Assembly: GCF_000204015.1 (NCBI RefSeq)
Contig: NZ_GL883081.1
Location: forward strand, 57,444-101,160
DNA from: Asticcacaulis biprosthecium C19
GTDB lineage: Bacteria; Pseudomonadota; Alphaproteobacteria; Caulobacterales; Caulobacteraceae
Length of the DNA: 43,717 nucleotides
Reading direction: 5' to 3'
This document shows positions 15,476-23,034 of the stretch, piece by piece. The notes under the pieces were generated by a model that worked only from the letters and a program-made list of their open reading frames with translations, did no database searches and was not told the DNA's origin. The stretch's first letter is position 1. Each line of letters opens with the position of its first letter. The translations under genes were made by a program, and so were the position numbers.

Positions 15476-15723
15476 CAGGCGCTCCACGGAAAGTGCTCGC
15501 CGGGAAAAGGTGGCCCAACGGCGTCGGCGGCGAAAAAATCCCACGCCCCGCCCAGCCGCCGAATTCGGTCACTTTCCCAAGCTGCCGGGTCGCGCGCCTT
15601 GGCGAGGTGCTCGGCCATGCCTTCGTTTTCGCTGACCTCTTCCGCCGCGCGGTCGAGGCCGAGGCGCGCCTGTACCGCGCCGCGTGAAAACTTGAAGGCG
15701 TGCAAGGGGGCTCGTAGTGTCAT
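15475..15723 (-). CDS. Hypothetical protein, first gene of an overlapping cluster
   Basis: An 82-residue, mostly helical protein with many Ala, Arg and Glu residues and an aromatic C-terminal stretch (GAWDFFAADAV, HFPWSA). The start at 15723 is preceded by AAGGGG. Its stop overlaps the next gene's start by one base. No family is recognised. The 123 bases separating it from the next minus-strand gene presumably contain the promoter; nothing specific is seen there. Confidence 0.68.
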   Translation of the reverse strand: MTLRAPLHAFKFSRGAVQARLGLDRAAEEVSENEGMAEHLAKARDPAAWESDRIRRLGGAWDFFAADAVGPPFPGEHFPWSA

Positions 15724-15846
15724 GACAACCCCTTCCTGGGGTAAACCAGGGCTCCTGCAAGACAGGGCAGCCATGGCGCAGCGCACCACCGGCGCGTCAG
15801 TTCTATATGGTGGGTTGCGCCACCTGTTGTAAGAGCGAGGCGACCT

Positions 15847-16323
15847 TTATCTGATGGCCCGTTTGGTGAAATAACCGATGACCATGCCGACCAGCACGAC
15901 GTGCGCAAAAATGGCGTTGATAAAGACAAGATCGATGTTGGGCGGATAGTGCGGGTTCTGCCCTACGGTCGCCAGCGACAGCGGCACGACGAGATAGGTC
16001 ATGATGGCATAGACCATCGCGCCATAGACTGCGCCGAACGCCAGGCCGTGCCGCGCGACCACAGGCGCCAGCCGGGCAACGGCATAAAAGGCCAGCGCCA
16101 TCACCACCGTCATGGCGAAGTGGGCCACCATCCCCAAGGAGAAGGTCGCCCAGCCGCCACGCGACGCCGCCTCCCCCAGCAACCCGCCGGCGATCGACTG
16201 GCCAATCCGCATCGCCGGCACATCCGCCTTCCAAGCCCAGAAAACGAAGGCATCGACGATATCCAGCGCGCCGGCGACAAGACCGCCCGCGATCACCGTC
16301 CGCAATCTGCCCTTGCCCGTCAT
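15847..16323 (-). CDS. Hypothetical four-helix inner-membrane protein
   Basis: A 158-residue integral membrane protein. Four hydrophobic segments are visible, at about 8-28, 60-82, 88-110 and 130-152. The start at 16323 has a GGGGAGG ribosome binding site; a longer reading from 16374 is not supported. The IGQSIAGGLLG loop after the first helix is the most distinctive element. I cannot name a characterised family. It follows a TspO-like membrane protein gene on the same strand after a 76-base gap, but nothing shows a shared function. Confidence 0.78.
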   Translation of the reverse strand: MTGKGRLRTVIAGGLVAGALDIVDAFVFWAWKADVPAMRIGQSIAGGLLGEAASRGGWATFSLGMVAHFAMTVVMALAFYAVARLAPVVARHGLAFGAVYGAMVYAIMTYLVVPLSLATVGQNPHYPPNIDLVFINAIFAHVVLVGMVIGYFTKRAIR

Positions 16324-16399
16324 GACAAGCCTCCCCGAAAGGTCTTTCTGGGTTCTTCGGAGAAAGGCTAACACGGTTTCCGGAAAACTGGAAACGTCT

Positions 16400-17209
16400 T
16401 CACCCGCGACGAAGATGCATCGGACCGCTTTCGTGATGGTGGGTGACGGCCCAGGCGCTGACCAACCCGATCAGGGCGATGCCGATCAGGCTGGTCGTCA
16501 CCATGGCCGGTTCGTTGTCGCGGTAGATATTGGCCATCATGATCCAGAACAGGGCCCACACCAGGGCGCCGGCATAGACCAGGCTTTCGGTCATCCAGGT
16601 CATGACCCCGCCGAACAGGATCAGCCCGACCAGGAAGCCCAGCGACACCCCGACTTGCGACGGATCGAGCGCATAATAGCCCGACACCAGCACGGTGGTC
16701 ACATTGACCGACAGAGCGGCTGTCAACCAGCCGGTGACCAGGGCCAGGGGCGCAAAGACCATGAACGCGTCCATCCGCGACAGGGTCATATCGTGGCGCA
16801 GCTTCAGCAAGCCGCTGACGCCCAGGATCAGGGCGAACAGTACGAGCGCGACACTGACCCAGTCGAAACCGGCTATCGGCACCCAGACCTGCCAAAGGGC
16901 ATTGATCATGTAGATGCCAGCCATGTTCCACCCCACAGCGGCAAGCGCGCGATTGTGCTTCTGTTGCGGCAGCAGTTGCCAGATGGCGGCCACCAGGCTG
17001 AACAGGAAGATGGCGCCCCAGATCGAGAAGGCATAGCCAGATGGCACCAGCGGATGGCTGGCAACCGCCGAGCGCAGTTCGACGCTGATACCGGTGTTGA
17101 GAACCTCGGTCAGCCGGGCGCAGACGATCTGCGCGATGGCGGCCAGAAGAATGACGACGGCCTGAAATGTACGGCCGCGCGAACGCACGAGAACAAGATC
17201 TTTAGCCAT
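16400..17209 (-). CDS. TspO/MBR-related multi-pass membrane protein
   Basis: A 269-residue protein with about seven to eight hydrophobic segments. The PSGYAFSIWGAIFLFSLVAAIWQ-type segment (about 55-77) resembles the first signature of the extended tryptophan-rich sensory protein group related to TspO. Classical TspO is only about 160 residues, so this belongs to the longer, poorly characterised branch. The N-terminus has a basic stretch and no cleavable signal. A Trp-rich character continues through the protein (NALWQVWVP, ALFWIMMANIYRD). The C-terminus ends in a His-rich HHHES cytoplasmic tail. No ligand can be assigned. Confidence 0.72.
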   Translation of the reverse strand: MAKDLVLVRSRGRTFQAVVILLAAIAQIVCARLTEVLNTGISVELRSAVASHPLVPSGYAFSIWGAIFLFSLVAAIWQLLPQQKHNRALAAVGWNMAGIYMINALWQVWVPIAGFDWVSVALVLFALILGVSGLLKLRHDMTLSRMDAFMVFAPLALVTGWLTAALSVNVTTVLVSGYYALDPSQVGVSLGFLVGLILFGGVMTWMTESLVYAGALVWALFWIMMANIYRDNEPAMVTTSLIGIALIGLVSAWAVTHHHESGPMHLRRG

Positions 17210-17355
17210 GACATGTCCTTCCGGGGAGGAAAAGGAGATGCCCCCAAGCGCCGCAGCAGCAGCCAGCCGGTTAACCGTATGGCAAAGAAATCATAAAGAT
17301 TCGATCGTCTTACGGCAATCTTCCCGCAGACGTGGCCGGCATACGCACTAGCTCG

Positions 17356-17589
17356 TCAGGCCTTCTTGACGAACTCTGTCCGCAGCACCAGCCCCTTGAC
17401 CTTGTCGGCATTGCACTCGATCTCGGCCGGATCATTGGTCAGACGGATGTTACGGATCAAAGTACCGCGCTTCAGGGTAACACCGCCCGAGCCCTTGACC
17501 TTAAGATCCTTGATCAGCGTCACGCTGTCGCCATCGTGCAGCCGCGTGCCGTTGCTGTCTTTTACCAGAATGTCGTCGTCTTCGCTCAT
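17356..17589 (-). CDS. Short PhnA/YjdM-like protein (C-terminal domain only)
   Basis: A 77-residue protein matching the C-terminal SH3-like domain of the PhnA/YjdM family: VKDSNGTRLHDGDSVTLIKDLKVKG, then GTLIRNIRL and a VLRTEFVKK end. The zinc-ribbon N-terminal half of full-length PhnA (about 110 residues) is absent. Such short versions exist in alphaproteobacteria, so it is probably intact rather than a pseudogene. The family was named after phosphonate use, but its biochemical role is unclear. The ribosome binding site GGAGGG is buried in the 3-prime arm of a perfect hairpin (17591-17613) ending one base before the start codon. Confidence 0.88.
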   Translation of the reverse strand: MSEDDDILVKDSNGTRLHDGDSVTLIKDLKVKGSGGVTLKRGTLIRNIRLTNDPAEIECNADKVKGLVLRTEFVKKA

Positions 17590-17590
17590 A

Positions 17591-17613
17591 GCAGCCCTCC
17601 GTATGAGGGCTGC
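17591..17613 (-). promoter_or_regulatory. Hairpin sequestering the ribosome binding site
   Basis: On the coding (minus) strand GCAGCCCTC and GAGGGCTGC form a perfect 9-bp stem with a five-base loop. The GGAGGG ribosome binding site of the PhnA-like gene straddles the loop and 3-prime arm, one base before the ATG. It lies in the 37-base gap after the upstream lipoprotein gene. This could be a translational switch or an mRNA-stabilising hairpin; there is no T-run, so it is not an intrinsic terminator. Confidence 0.7.
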
Positions 17614-17626
17614 CTACAGCGAGCGG

Positions 17627-18082
17627 TCAGTCGTGGCAATAGCCCTCGCCCGTCGTGACAACGATACAGTCCTTTTTGCCCGCCAGCCACTTCATGCCGG
17701 TATCGTCCCCATTGCCCTTACGCAGGGTGAAGGTCTGGCCGTCACGGGTAAACCGAATCCCATCGTCAATGCCTGTGCCGGCAAACTCGCGCGGCCCGTC
17801 CAGATTGACCACGATCACCTTATAGTCCGGGCCATTGGGCGTAACCGTCAGCGACGTGCCCTCAGGGCCGGTCCATTTGCCGGTGAAGCTGTCCAGCGTC
17901 GCGGCGGATTCGATCACCGACGCTTCGGCCGAGGTGATCGAGGTCGCTGCCGACTCAGCGATGACACTGGTCGTGGTCGTCGTGGTCGTGGTCGTGGTTT
18001 CGGTCTTGGGCGAGCAGGCCGCCAGGGCAAGAACGGAAGCGGCCGCCATGGCCATCGCGCCTGTGCATGTCATCCGGATCAT
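17627..18082 (-). CDS. Lipoprotein with polythreonine linker
   Basis: A 151-residue lipoprotein, lipobox LAAC with acylated Cys23. A run of Thr residues (about 27-38), encoded by alternating ACC/ACG codons, follows the anchor, then a Ser/Ala-rich linker. The C-terminal 85 residues (SFTGKWTGPEGTSLTVTPNG) resemble a small lipocalin/avidin-like beta domain. A C-terminal pair of cysteines (KKDCIVV and GYCHD) may form a disulfide. GGAGAG precedes the ATG. The gene is upstream of the PhnA-like gene on the same strand. Its function is not known. Confidence 0.78.
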   Translation of the reverse strand: MIRMTCTGAMAMAAASVLALAACSPKTETTTTTTTTTTSVIAESAATSITSAEASVIESAATLDSFTGKWTGPEGTSLTVTPNGPDYKVIVVNLDGPREFAGTGIDDGIRFTRDGQTFTLRKGNGDDTGMKWLAGKKDCIVVTTGEGYCHD

Positions 18083-18239
18083 GGTGATCTCTCCGTGAAA
18101 AAAGTGTCGGGCGAAACTAGGCGACTCCCTGCGCGAGGTCGATAAGGCTATCCCCTCTTTTTTGTCAGCGATCCGCAAGGGCAATCCAATGTTTTTTCAG
18201 AAATGATAATTCCCGATTGCCAGATAACAAGGTTTTGAT

Positions 18240-18255
18240 CATATTCGTGAATATG
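18240..18255. promoter_or_regulatory. Dyad upstream of the lectin-RTX gene
   Basis: CATATTC-GT-GAATATG is a perfect dyad with a two-base centre, about 117 bases before the RTX start. It lies in the divergent 289-base region (18083-18371) that separates the RTX gene from the lipoprotein gene. It may be an operator; no regulator is assigned. The remaining sequence is AT-rich but holds no clear promoter that I could confirm. Confidence 0.45.
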
Positions 18256-18371
18256 ACGTTTACCTTTGCTATCTCGGCCTTTGCTACGCCAGATAAGGCG
18301 TAATCGTCATTTGTCTAATAAATACAAAGATAAATGAGGTCTTTTCGAAGAAAAGGCCCCGGGGATGGAAC

Positions 18372-20153
18372 ATGCAATACGACAACTTCTCGGACCTGAC
18401 GGGTCTCGACCTGTATAACGCCGCCACAACGGCCGAAACCGAAGAGGGAACGGTCCTTCGCCTGAACTCGACGGATGGCAACAACGTCGGCGCGGCTTTT
18501 TCCGAGGAGAAGGTATCGGCGGCAGCCTTCAGCAGCCACTTCGAATTCCGCATTACCGAGCCGGGGAACGGCGGAGCGGACGGCTTCACCTTCGTGCTGG
18601 CGGCGGGTGACACGGGCAATGGCTCGGCCGGTTACGGCGAAGGCCTGGGTTATGCCGGCCTGACCAACAGCGTCGCCATTGAGTTCGACACCTGGCAAAA
18701 CGCCAACGAAAGCGCCAACCATATCGGTATCGATCAGGACGGCTCGGTGACATCGGTGGCCTCGTCGGACGTCGAGACGCCGATGGACAACGGCAATGTC
18801 TGGGACGTCTGGGTCGAATACAGCGGCGGCACCCTGTCGGTCTTCCTGTCGGACGACGGCATCAAGCCTGGCACGGCGCAACTGACCTACGCCATCGATC
18901 TGATTGCCGTGTTGAACACGAACCTGGTTTCGGTCGGCTTTACCGCCAGCACCGGAGGCTCCACCGAAATCCACGACATCTTGTCCTTCGGCTACACTTC
19001 ACAATGGGCGCCGCTGATCGGCGACGATGACGGCAACCTGCTGGCCGGCGACAGTTCCGCTGACCTGATCAACGGCAATGGCGGTAATGACACTCTGACC
19101 GGTGCCGGTAACAATGATACGATCGACGGCGGTACGGGTTATGACGTCATGACCGGCGGCCTTGGCGACGACGTCTATTATGTCGACCACGTCTACGACC
19201 TCGTCAATGAGCTCCATTTTGAAGGCACCGACACACTCTACAGCTCGGTTACCTACTCTCTGTTCGGGCGGGCCGTCGAAAACGCCTATCTGACTGGCGC
19301 GGCCAATCTCAACATTACCGGCAATTCCCTCGCCAACGTCCTGACCGGCAATAGTGGCAATAACCGCATCGACGGCGCACAGGGCGCCGACACCATGAGC
19401 GGTGGCGCCGGTGACGACCTTTACACAGTCAATGCCGCTGGTGACGTCATCATCGAAGCCACCAACGAGGGCCTGGATATTGTTCACGCCTCCGTCAACT
19501 ACACACTGAGCGACAATCTCGAGGACCTCACCCTACTGACGGCTGGTAATCTCAAAGGAACGGGCAATGCGGGCAACAATGTCTTGTACGGCAATCCGGG
19601 CAACAACAAGCTGGACGGCGCCGCCGGCAACGACGTTCTGGACGGCAGTGTCGGTCAGGACACCCTGATCGGCGGGCTGGGCAACGACACCTATTACATC
19701 CACGACACGGCGGCAAAGGTTACCGAAGTCAACGGCGAAGGCACGGACATTATCTACAGCGACGTCAGCTACAACCTGCATGGCCGCTATATCGAAACCC
19801 TGGAATTGACGGGCATCGACAACATCGATGCCACCGGCAACAGCGTCAACAACATCCTGATCGGCAATGCCAACAGCAATACGTTGAATGGCCTGGGCGG
19901 CAAGGACATCCTCACCGGCGGGCTGGGCGCGGACATCTTCCTGTTCCAGCTCGGCGCCGCCAAGGACACAATTACCGACTTCAGCGCCAGCGATAACGAT
20001 ATGATCAATATCAACGGCTTCACCGGCGGCGTCGCCAATACCGGTCTGGTCACTCAGGCAGGATTGAACGTGCTGATCACTCTCAACAGCGGCAACATCA
20101 TCACCATCAACAATGCCACAACCGCAGACGTGCTGTCGCATATCGTATGGTAA
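18372..20153 (+). CDS. RTX protein with N-terminal legume-lectin-like domain
   Basis: A 593-residue protein without an N-terminal signal peptide. Residues about 3-210 resemble a legume L-type lectin: AADGFTFVL-like ADGFTFVL (69-76), VAIEFDTWQN (101-110) and NHIGID (116-121) are signature strands. Residues about 216-535 contain GGxGxDxx calcium-binding repeats (for example NGGNDTLTG, GGLGNDTYY) interspersed with three modules of the type YSLFGRAVENAYLTGAANL. The last 75 residues form an amphipathic C-terminus ending ADVLSHIVW, presumably the type I secretion signal. No type I secretion genes are present in the window. The likely role is a secreted, calcium-stabilised carbohydrate-binding adhesin or matrix protein. 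The shared C-terminus with the protein at 23035 suggests one secretion machine. Confidence 0.9.
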   Translation: MQYDNFSDLTGLDLYNAATTAETEEGTVLRLNSTDGNNVGAAFSEEKVSAAAFSSHFEFRITEPGNGGADGFTFVLAAGDTGNGSAGYGEGLGYAGLTNSVAIEFDTWQNANESANHIGIDQDGSVTSVASSDVETPMDNGNVWDVWVEYSGGTLSVFLSDDGIKPGTAQLTYAIDLIAVLNTNLVSVGFTASTGGSTEIHDILSFGYTSQWAPLIGDDDGNLLAGDSSADLINGNGGNDTLTGAGNNDTIDGGTGYDVMTGGLGDDVYYVDHVYDLVNELHFEGTDTLYSSVTYSLFGRAVENAYLTGAANLNITGNSLANVLTGNSGNNRIDGAQGADTMSGGAGDDLYTVNAAGDVIIEATNEGLDIVHASVNYTLSDNLEDLTLLTAGNLKGTGNAGNNVLYGNPGNNKLDGAAGNDVLDGSVGQDTLIGGLGNDTYYIHDTAAKVTEVNGEGTDIIYSDVSYNLHGRYIETLELTGIDNIDATGNSVNNILIGNANSNTLNGLGGKDILTGGLGADIFLFQLGAAKDTITDFSASDNDMININGFTGGVANTGLVTQAGLNVLITLNSGNIITINNATTADVLSHIVW

Positions 20154-20157
20154 TGCC

Positions 20158-21180
20158 CTACGGCCGCTGGAACGTCTCCAGCGGCCGGAACTTTCCAGGC
20201 GCCAGCCCGCACGAGGCCTGAGCATAGACAGTGATGCCATGGGCCTGGGCCTCAACCAGACGCCGCGGCGCCGCCGTCATCGCCGCCGGATGCAGGATGG
20301 CGCCCAGATCGTCCATCCAGCCGGGACCAAACGCACGGCGCTCAATCGCCACGCCGTCCCAGAAACCGGCCCCCTCCAGATCGGCGCCAAAGACGATCAG
20401 CGGCTCTGGCAATCCCCGCGCCAACTCACGGACCTCCCGCGCGCCCTGACGGGTGATCGACGGGCCGATAAAGGCGACACGCCGGCCGTCGCGCCGCAGT
20501 TTTAGCTCCGGGTTGCGCCAGTCGAGCCACACCGCCCGCCCCTGGAAGCTTTCGGCAATATCGTGATGCGGTGTTATCACCTTGCGCGCCTGGGCCAGGG
20601 CGGCGCTCTCGGCCGCAAGCAGGCTGTCGGGGGCGCGAAAATCGCCGATGGTGGTACTGTCCGGATGCTGCGCCTGCATCTGGTCCAGCCGGCGGTGGAT
20701 CTCAGCCAGCGGATAGCGCGTCATCAGGACATCAAAGCTCCGCCCACCCAGGACGCCGTCTCGCCACAGAAACGGCAACAGGGTCTGCGCCACCACCACA
20801 TGCTGTGCGCGGTAATCGATCCGCTTCGCCATGGCCTGGGCAACAGCCTGGTCAGCCTTGAGATAGGCCGCCTGACGCACCGCACCGCGGGCCTTTGCCA
20901 CCTGCTTCATGGCTGCATGACGCAGGACCGTCGCCCAGCCCGCAACGCCCTGCCCTCGCCCCCAGGCATAGCGCGCCGTGGCTGCGCCAAACACGCCCGG
21001 CCTCAGGATCTGGTCATCCTCGCGCGCCCGGTCCGTCAGATAAGCCTGGTGCTCGGGCCACATCTCGTCCAGCACCCAGGCCGTCGTCGCCAGGACCGGG
21101 GCCATATCACGACTGGCAAAACTGAGGTGACAGTCGACCTTGTTGCACGACGCGCAGCTTTCAGGCGAATGCAGGCTCAT
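20158..21180 (-). CDS. Glycosyltransferase-like protein with N-terminal cysteine cluster
   Basis: A 340-residue cytoplasmic protein. The C-terminal half (VAFIGPSITRQGAREV, PEPLIVFGADLEG, then ILHPAAMTAAPRRLVEAQAHGITVYAQASCG) looks like the nucleotide-sugar half of a GT-B glycosyltransferase. The N-terminus has Cys9, Cys12 and Cys17 close together (SCASCNKVDCHLS), which could bind a metal or an iron-sulfur cluster. The middle is helical and Ala/Gln-rich. I cannot give a family number. Its ATG overlaps the VanW-like stop by four bases, so it is translated with the envelope cassette. A role in cell-surface glycan assembly is inferred. Confidence 0.62.
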   Translation of the reverse strand: MSLHSPESCASCNKVDCHLSFASRDMAPVLATTAWVLDEMWPEHQAYLTDRAREDDQILRPGVFGAATARYAWGRGQGVAGWATVLRHAAMKQVAKARGAVRQAAYLKADQAVAQAMAKRIDYRAQHVVVAQTLLPFLWRDGVLGGRSFDVLMTRYPLAEIHRRLDQMQAQHPDSTTIGDFRAPDSLLAAESAALAQARKVITPHHDIAESFQGRAVWLDWRNPELKLRRDGRRVAFIGPSITRQGAREVRELARGLPEPLIVFGADLEGAGFWDGVAIERRAFGPGWMDDLGAILHPAAMTAAPRRLVEAQAHGITVYAQASCGLAPGKFRPLETFQRP

Positions 21181-21749
21181 GTGGCACGCGCCAATACAAC
21201 CTGCAGGTCACCTTCGGTCAAGACGACCCGCAGACGGACGGACTGAACGGCGCGAAAGCGCAGATCGACATAGTTCCAGAAGACCGTCGCATCCTCGTCC
21301 GGTCCGAACGGTGAGCCCGGCACCGCCGCCGTATGGCCATGGCGTTCGACGATTGCGCAGCCGGCGCGTTTGGCCGCCACATGCAGGCTGTTGCTCATCT
21401 GACAAAGCCCGCCGGCCACGGTCGGGATAAGACACCCCTGGCGCAGTTCACGGCCTTCGACAAAGCCGCGCGCCCGCGTCGGCGGCCCGATCTGGGCCCA
21501 GAAGCTGAACACCTGACCAGCCGGTATGACCAGACCGTTCAGAGACCGGGCTGCGATGCGCAGGTTCTCGACCTTCCCCAGCTGCAGGCCACGCTCGGCG
21601 ACACTGTCGTCCGACCACAAGGGGGTCACCACCTCCGCCAGCGCCTCGCCGTGTCCTGGCGCAATCTTCCAGCGCCGTACGCCTGAGACCAGGTCAATGG
21701 CGACGCGGCGAAGCTTCAGCAGGGTCGACTTGATCGCGAACACTGCCAT
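21177..21749 (-). CDS. VanW-family protein
   Basis: A protein of about 190 residues. The VanW signature is clear: NLRIAARSLNGLVIPAGQVFSFW, IGPPTRARGFVEGREL and GGLCQMSNSLH occupy roughly residues 60-140. VanW proteins were first found beside vancomycin-resistance genes, but the domain is widespread and its activity is unknown; there are no van resistance genes here. The start is uncertain: ATG at 21749 is used, while a start further upstream (up to 21842) would overlap the YiiX-like gene. The stop overlaps the next start (ATGA). The context with a peptidoglycan-type hydrolase fold and a glycosyltransferase-like protein points to the cell envelope. Confidence 0.85.
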   Translation of the reverse strand: MAVFAIKSTLLKLRRVAIDLVSGVRRWKIAPGHGEALAEVVTPLWSDDSVAERGLQLGKVENLRIAARSLNGLVIPAGQVFSFWAQIGPPTRARGFVEGRELRQGCLIPTVAGGLCQMSNSLHVAAKRAGCAIVERHGHTAAVPGSPFGPDEDATVFWNYVDLRFRAVQSVRLRVVLTEGDLQVVLARAT

Positions 21750-21792
21750 ATCGGTTCGGCTGATCGTATGGTCGGCCTCCAAACGCCCCTCC

Positions 21793-22455
21793 TCAGAACG
21801 GGTAATTGCTGAATATCTGCCGGAATTGCCCGTCCTTGGCAATCGACACCGGCGTTACCAGATCCTGATCCAGGATGCGGGCATAGCAGGCTTCGAAATC
21901 CAGCCCCTTACAGTCTTCGTGGCGCTGCCAACGCTTTTCGATCAGGCCTTTGGCGAGGCCATTATCGGCATTCAGGTCGCGCACCTTCTGGACCCGGCCG
22001 ATCGTCAGGCCCGCCTTGCCATAGGCGAGATAGGGCAGCTCGCTGCAGTAGATAGCCCGGTTCTCGAACGAAAAGAAGATATCGTAGGGCCGCCCATCCA
22101 GACCGTGTGCCGCTCTCAGGATCGTCCGCGCCTGATCGTTGCTCAACGGATGGCGATATATAGCGTAGCGCCCGCCTTGTCCGCGTTTGATCCAGCTTCG
22201 CAAGGGCACAGAACGCACCGTGCCACCGGCCTCGATGACGTACCAGCCATCCTTGCGGCGCTCGACAATGCCCATATGGGTAAAGGCGCTGCCGGTTGCC
22301 GCCAGTATGGCTGCCGACTGATGGCTGCCTGAGGTCTGGAAGATCAGGTCACCGTCCTGGTACGCCGGGGGCCTGCCCAGGGCGCGCACACCGGCATAGA
22401 TGCCCAGCACGGTCAGCACCACCGCGATCCCGATCAGCCATGTCCTGCGCGTCAT
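21793..22455 (-). CDS. YiiX/YebB-like permuted NlpC/P60 cysteine hydrolase
   Basis: A 220-residue protein with an N-terminal hydrophobic anchor (about 7-24). The permuted papain-like order is visible: GDLIFQTSGSHQSAAILAATGS, then FTHMGIV with His60, EAGGTV with Glu75, and the downstream cysteine nucleophile Cys137 in YCSEL. In circularly permuted NlpC/P60 proteins the His precedes the Cys, as here. These proteins are periplasmic amidases or proteases of unknown substrate. It is the first gene of the minus-strand cassette with the VanW-like and glycosyltransferase-like genes. A GGGGGC stretch precedes the ATG. Confidence 0.88.
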   Translation of the reverse strand: MTRRTWLIGIAVVLTVLGIYAGVRALGRPPAYQDGDLIFQTSGSHQSAAILAATGSAFTHMGIVERRKDGWYVIEAGGTVRSVPLRSWIKRGQGGRYAIYRHPLSNDQARTILRAAHGLDGRPYDIFFSFENRAIYCSELPYLAYGKAGLTIGRVQKVRDLNADNGLAKGLIEKRWQRHEDCKGLDFEACYARILDQDLVTPVSIAKDGQFRQIFSNYPF

Positions 22456-22508
22456 CTTGCCCCCCGGCTGGTTCCTGCCTAAACAAGCACAGTTTCGCAG
22501 GATTGACC

Positions 22509-22961
22509 ATGCCCCTCGCCGTTCGCCGCATCGCCCATGCCACGCCCGACTATGACACCATGGTGGCTCTGCGCCGCGCCATACTGCGTACGCCGCTGGG
22601 GCTCGATTTTACCGCCGATCAACTGACGGCCGAGGCCGGTGACGTCCACCTGGCCGCCTTTGCCGGCGACGAACTGATCGGCACGGTGGTTTTGACCCCC
22701 TACAAGGAAGCGACCTTCAAACTGCGCCAAATGGCGGTGGCGGATTCGCATCGCGGTCGGGCCGTCGGAACGCAACTTCTGATGGCGGCCGAACACACGG
22801 CGCGCGGCGAAGGCGCCACGCGGATCCTTCTGGCGGCGCGTGTGACGGCTCGGGACTTCTATGCCCGTCACGGCTATGAGGTTGAAGGCGAGGCCTATAT
22901 CGAGGTGACCCTCCCGCACGTCACCATGTCGAAGGTCTTGAAGAGCAGCGACGCCGCCTGA
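22509..22961 (+). CDS. GNAT-family acetyltransferase (ElaA/YjcF-like)
   Basis: A 150-residue GNAT protein. Motif A is LRQMAVADSHRGRAVGTQLLMAAE (about 74-97), with the RGRAVG pyrophosphate-binding turn. The C-terminal ARDFYARHGYEVEGEAYIEVTLPHVTMSK element is typical of the YjcF/ElaA group, whose members end in a PHxxM segment. The start at 22509 is chosen because it begins the domain directly. It is divergent from the envelope cassette with a 53-base gap. Substrate is not known. Confidence 0.9.
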   Translation: MPLAVRRIAHATPDYDTMVALRRAILRTPLGLDFTADQLTAEAGDVHLAAFAGDELIGTVVLTPYKEATFKLRQMAVADSHRGRAVGTQLLMAAEHTARGEGATRILLAARVTARDFYARHGYEVEGEAYIEVTLPHVTMSKVLKSSDAA

Positions 22962-23034
22962 CGACACGTTGGGTTGCTATCTGGCACATCGGCGCTATGT
23001 TAACCTCTAATTAATCAATATGGGAGGGGATGAC

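Noticed and set aside
16112-17296. 394-aa Gln/His/Asp-rich frame on the plus strand
   Set aside because: Low-complexity shadow of the TspO-related membrane protein gene on the other strand.
17356-17589. PhnA-like gene as a truncated pseudogene
   Set aside because: It has its own start, ribosome binding site and an intact C-terminal domain; short family members of this kind are known, so degradation is not shown.
21177-21749. Vancomycin-resistance locus
   Set aside because: Only a VanW-like domain is present; no vanA/H/X/S/R genes are nearby and VanW is not itself a resistance determinant.
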